From: Rostratula benghalensis
Taxonomy: Eukaryota > Chordata > Aves > Charadriiformes > Rostratulidae
Direction of reading: 5' to 3'
Length of the DNA: 64,000 bases
NCBI GenBank assembly: GCA_013399305.1
Contig: VXAI01000049.1
Location: forward strand, 1,113,835 to 1,177,834
The notes under the pieces were generated by a model, which was not told the DNA's origin, did not search any database, and saw nothing but the letters and a program-made list of their open reading frames with translations. Position 1 is the first letter of the stretch. Every line of letters begins with the position of its first letter. Made by a program: the position numbers and the translations under genes. Of this stretch, positions 61,991 to 64,000 are shown one piece after another.

Positions 61991-64000
61991 CCACAAATAT
62001 GCAATTTAATGGTGTGATAAAAGCAGCAACTTAATTTACAGAAATCTTGTGAATAATGTTATTATGGCTAGTACAGTATTTGCACTCTATGCTAAATATT
62101 TGTACCAGGTGAGGAAACACTGCCACTGCCCACTGCACTCCTTGCACTTTTTTGCAGATGCTCAGAAAGTCCCATCATGTGGGATATTTATGAAACGCTG
62201 ACAAGAAAGCTGAACAGAGTTTTATGAACACATCATTAGCCTCCCAATATGTTCAAATAATACACACTTTCCAATGGTAAAAATGTGTTCATCGTATTCT
62301 AAATATTTGTAGTAAGTACCCTGTGCACTTACTTGCATCATAGTACATGCCAAAAAAAAGGGAATATCTGATTCAAACAGTATGTCCCCTTGCCTGAGCA
62401 GGCAAAGCAACCTGGTGCAGAGACCACAAGGTTCTGCTCTCCTGCTCGTCCCCTGAATGAACCCACCGAGGCCGTGGGCTGATCCAGAGACGTGTCAGTG
62501 TTTGCCACACGGGACCTGGTGACTCTGCAGAAGCCTGCTGTGGTGGCCTTTGGTGGCTCTGGTCTTGCTGCCCCTGCTCATGAATGGCTCTGCTGCTTCT
62601 CAGCCCTCAAAAAAAAGCTCTCTGAGCTTGTTACAGCCACCTGTACCTACACCGACCCACTGTCCCCTACAGCACCCGGTGGGGTGGCAGCACTGGGGGT
62701 CCCTGGCTGCCATCACCATCCTCTCCCACGTTTGCTCCTACGGATTTCCCAGGGCAGAGCTGCTTTTTTGCCAAAGCCCCGGTAGCCATTCCTGAGCCCT
62801 TTGACTGTTTTTCCTCTCAAGTCAGCAAGAGAGGAGGAGACTAAGGGAAAGCAGAAGTAATCAAAATGAAAATTGTTCTGCAAATATTGTTTTTCCTTGC
62901 ATTTAGTTTTTGTCTTTGAAGAACTGGGGGCAACTGTGATTATTAGAGACACATTTTAGAATGCCTTTTGAAATTCTGGACCTTGCAGCCATATGGTGGG
63001 AGGTAGCATCTTCACTTTCAAAAATTAAAATTAGTAATTTCCAATTACATCCTTTTCCATGTGATGTGGATTAAGCAAGTAAACATGAGCAGTGTACTGA
63101 AAAGCAAATTTATTCAGAGATAAGATAAAATACTTTTTGTGCTTATAGAGACTCCGCTAAGAAAGTAAACTACATGAACTATAAAATATTCAGTCTCTCA
63201 AACTTTCTTGAGGGCCTGAGGGGTATGATCGTGCTCTTTGGTTCCCCCATAAGAAAAGCAGCTGATCCCAGCTGATACCTCACTGCAGTTTAGATTTTGG
63301 ATTCTTCTGGCAATGTTTTGGGTTAAGAGCGTGCAAAATGCCCTTGGCACGCTCAGGTGAAAGTAGTGTTTGGTAGGAACGGAAGAGCGGTGAGCAGTGA
63401 GCAGAAGGGGTGTATGAAATAATACTTGTGAGTGTGTCATATCTAATAGGCAGAGGATTAACGTACAGCTAGAGTAATTAATGTAAGATAAAACACAAAA
63501 CACAAATAAAGGACAGGAAGCATGAAAAGACCCAACCTGTGGGGACAAAATAAAAAATACCTGGGCGTGTGTATGTTTGGGGCTTTGTGTCCGTGGGAGG
63601 AAGTGGCAGACTGCTACCCAGGAGTCAAATATAATCTGGAAAGGAGCTATTTTCAGTTGAGAAGAATTACATCCATATATGTTAAATTTAGGGAAATGGA
63701 AAAGACTGCCTTTGTTGAGAATAAAGACCTAATCTGCGATCTCTGTAACGGTTCCCTTACTTGTAAGGGAGCATGAGTAAGGGCATTGATGTTGAGGGGG
63801 ATTGGTGGGATGGGGCTGGGAAGTTTGCTCTATTCAGCTTTGTTCCTGCCACTTTTATAGTGTTTAGATTGCACGGTATCAGTGCTTCCCGGGTTCACTC
63901 ACCAGTGCTTTTGCAACTCTGTCCAGGGACCTAATTAGTGCTTGAATTTGCAGTTCTCTTGTAAGAAAAGTACTACATTTAGCATAAGTCAATGGGACTT
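61991..64000. other. Unique noncoding sequence
   Basis: No exon, RNA gene or transposon is recognised. About 62400-62800 is more GC-rich and gives overlapping short frames (97 and 81 codons on +) with no family resemblance. A 116-codon minus frame at 63198-63548 is also unrecognised. The rest is AT-rich. Confidence 0.65.

Noticed and set aside
61536..62034. Plus-strand frames of 87-88 codons rich in Ser/Pro
   Set aside because: They are antisense translation of the CR1 ORF2 remnant on the minus strand.
1..64000. tRNA, rRNA, CRISPR, operon or retroviral (LTR/gag/pol/env) content
   Set aside because: No tRNA cloverleaf sequence, spaced array, ribosomal segment, paired LTRs or retroviral protein blocks were recognised on either strand. 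The only mobile DNA seen is CR1-type.

Overview
The window looks like noncoding DNA from a bird chromosome: a gene desert, or a long intron whose exons lie outside. Three things point this way. It is AT-rich with scattered homopolymer and purine or pyrimidine tracts. All recognisable interspersed repeats are CR1-type LINE fragments, several ending in the diagnostic 3' tail of ATTCTATG/ATTCTGTG repeats. No mammalian L1, Alu, B1/B2 or MIR-type sequence was recognised. By hand tally CR1 covers about 2.5 kb, roughly 4%, which fits an avian genome. There is no bacterial signature: no operons, no rRNA or tRNA genes, no CRISPR arrays. No protein-coding exon, RNA gene or known gene could be supported, so no gene symbols are given.

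Layout. 1-15.8 kb: unique AT-rich sequence with a (GT)n microsatellite (6695), a 24-base poly-T (9192), one unusually long but unrecognised open frame on the minus strand (8314-9015) and a C4-5A tract (14271). 15.8-19.0 kb: two minus-strand CR1 tails flank an unusual segment bounded by a 19-bp exact direct repeat, with a 20-base poly-A near its right end (17014-17583). 19-31 kb: AT-rich sequence with a CR1 fragment on + (22104), a 32-N gap (25417-25448), a CpG-rich patch (about 27.25-27.42 kb) and long homeodomain-motif-rich stretches that look like conserved noncoding DNA. 31-43 kb: a minus CR1 (31097), a short CR1 tail (31911), an old CR1-L-like element (34553) and a + CR1 (42418). 43-61 kb: mostly unique sequence, containing a 16-bp perfect palindrome (52913), a CpG-island-like patch (54471-54780) and two G-rich G-quadruplex candidates (56365, 59471). 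61.5-62.0 kb: the longest CR1 fragment, on the minus strand, carrying a broken C-terminal remnant of the CR1 reverse-transcriptase ORF. The rest is unique sequence.

No set of cooperating genes is visible. Any function here is probably regulatory. The best follow-up candidates are the CpG-island-like patch with its neighbouring minus-strand open frame, the direct-repeat-flanked poly-A segment, and the long minus-strand frame at 8.3-9.0 kb. The two longest frames both begin at a TTG codon if taken at full length, so their ATG-started lengths are shorter (172 and 179 codons). No previously undescribed system could be demonstrated from sequence alone.
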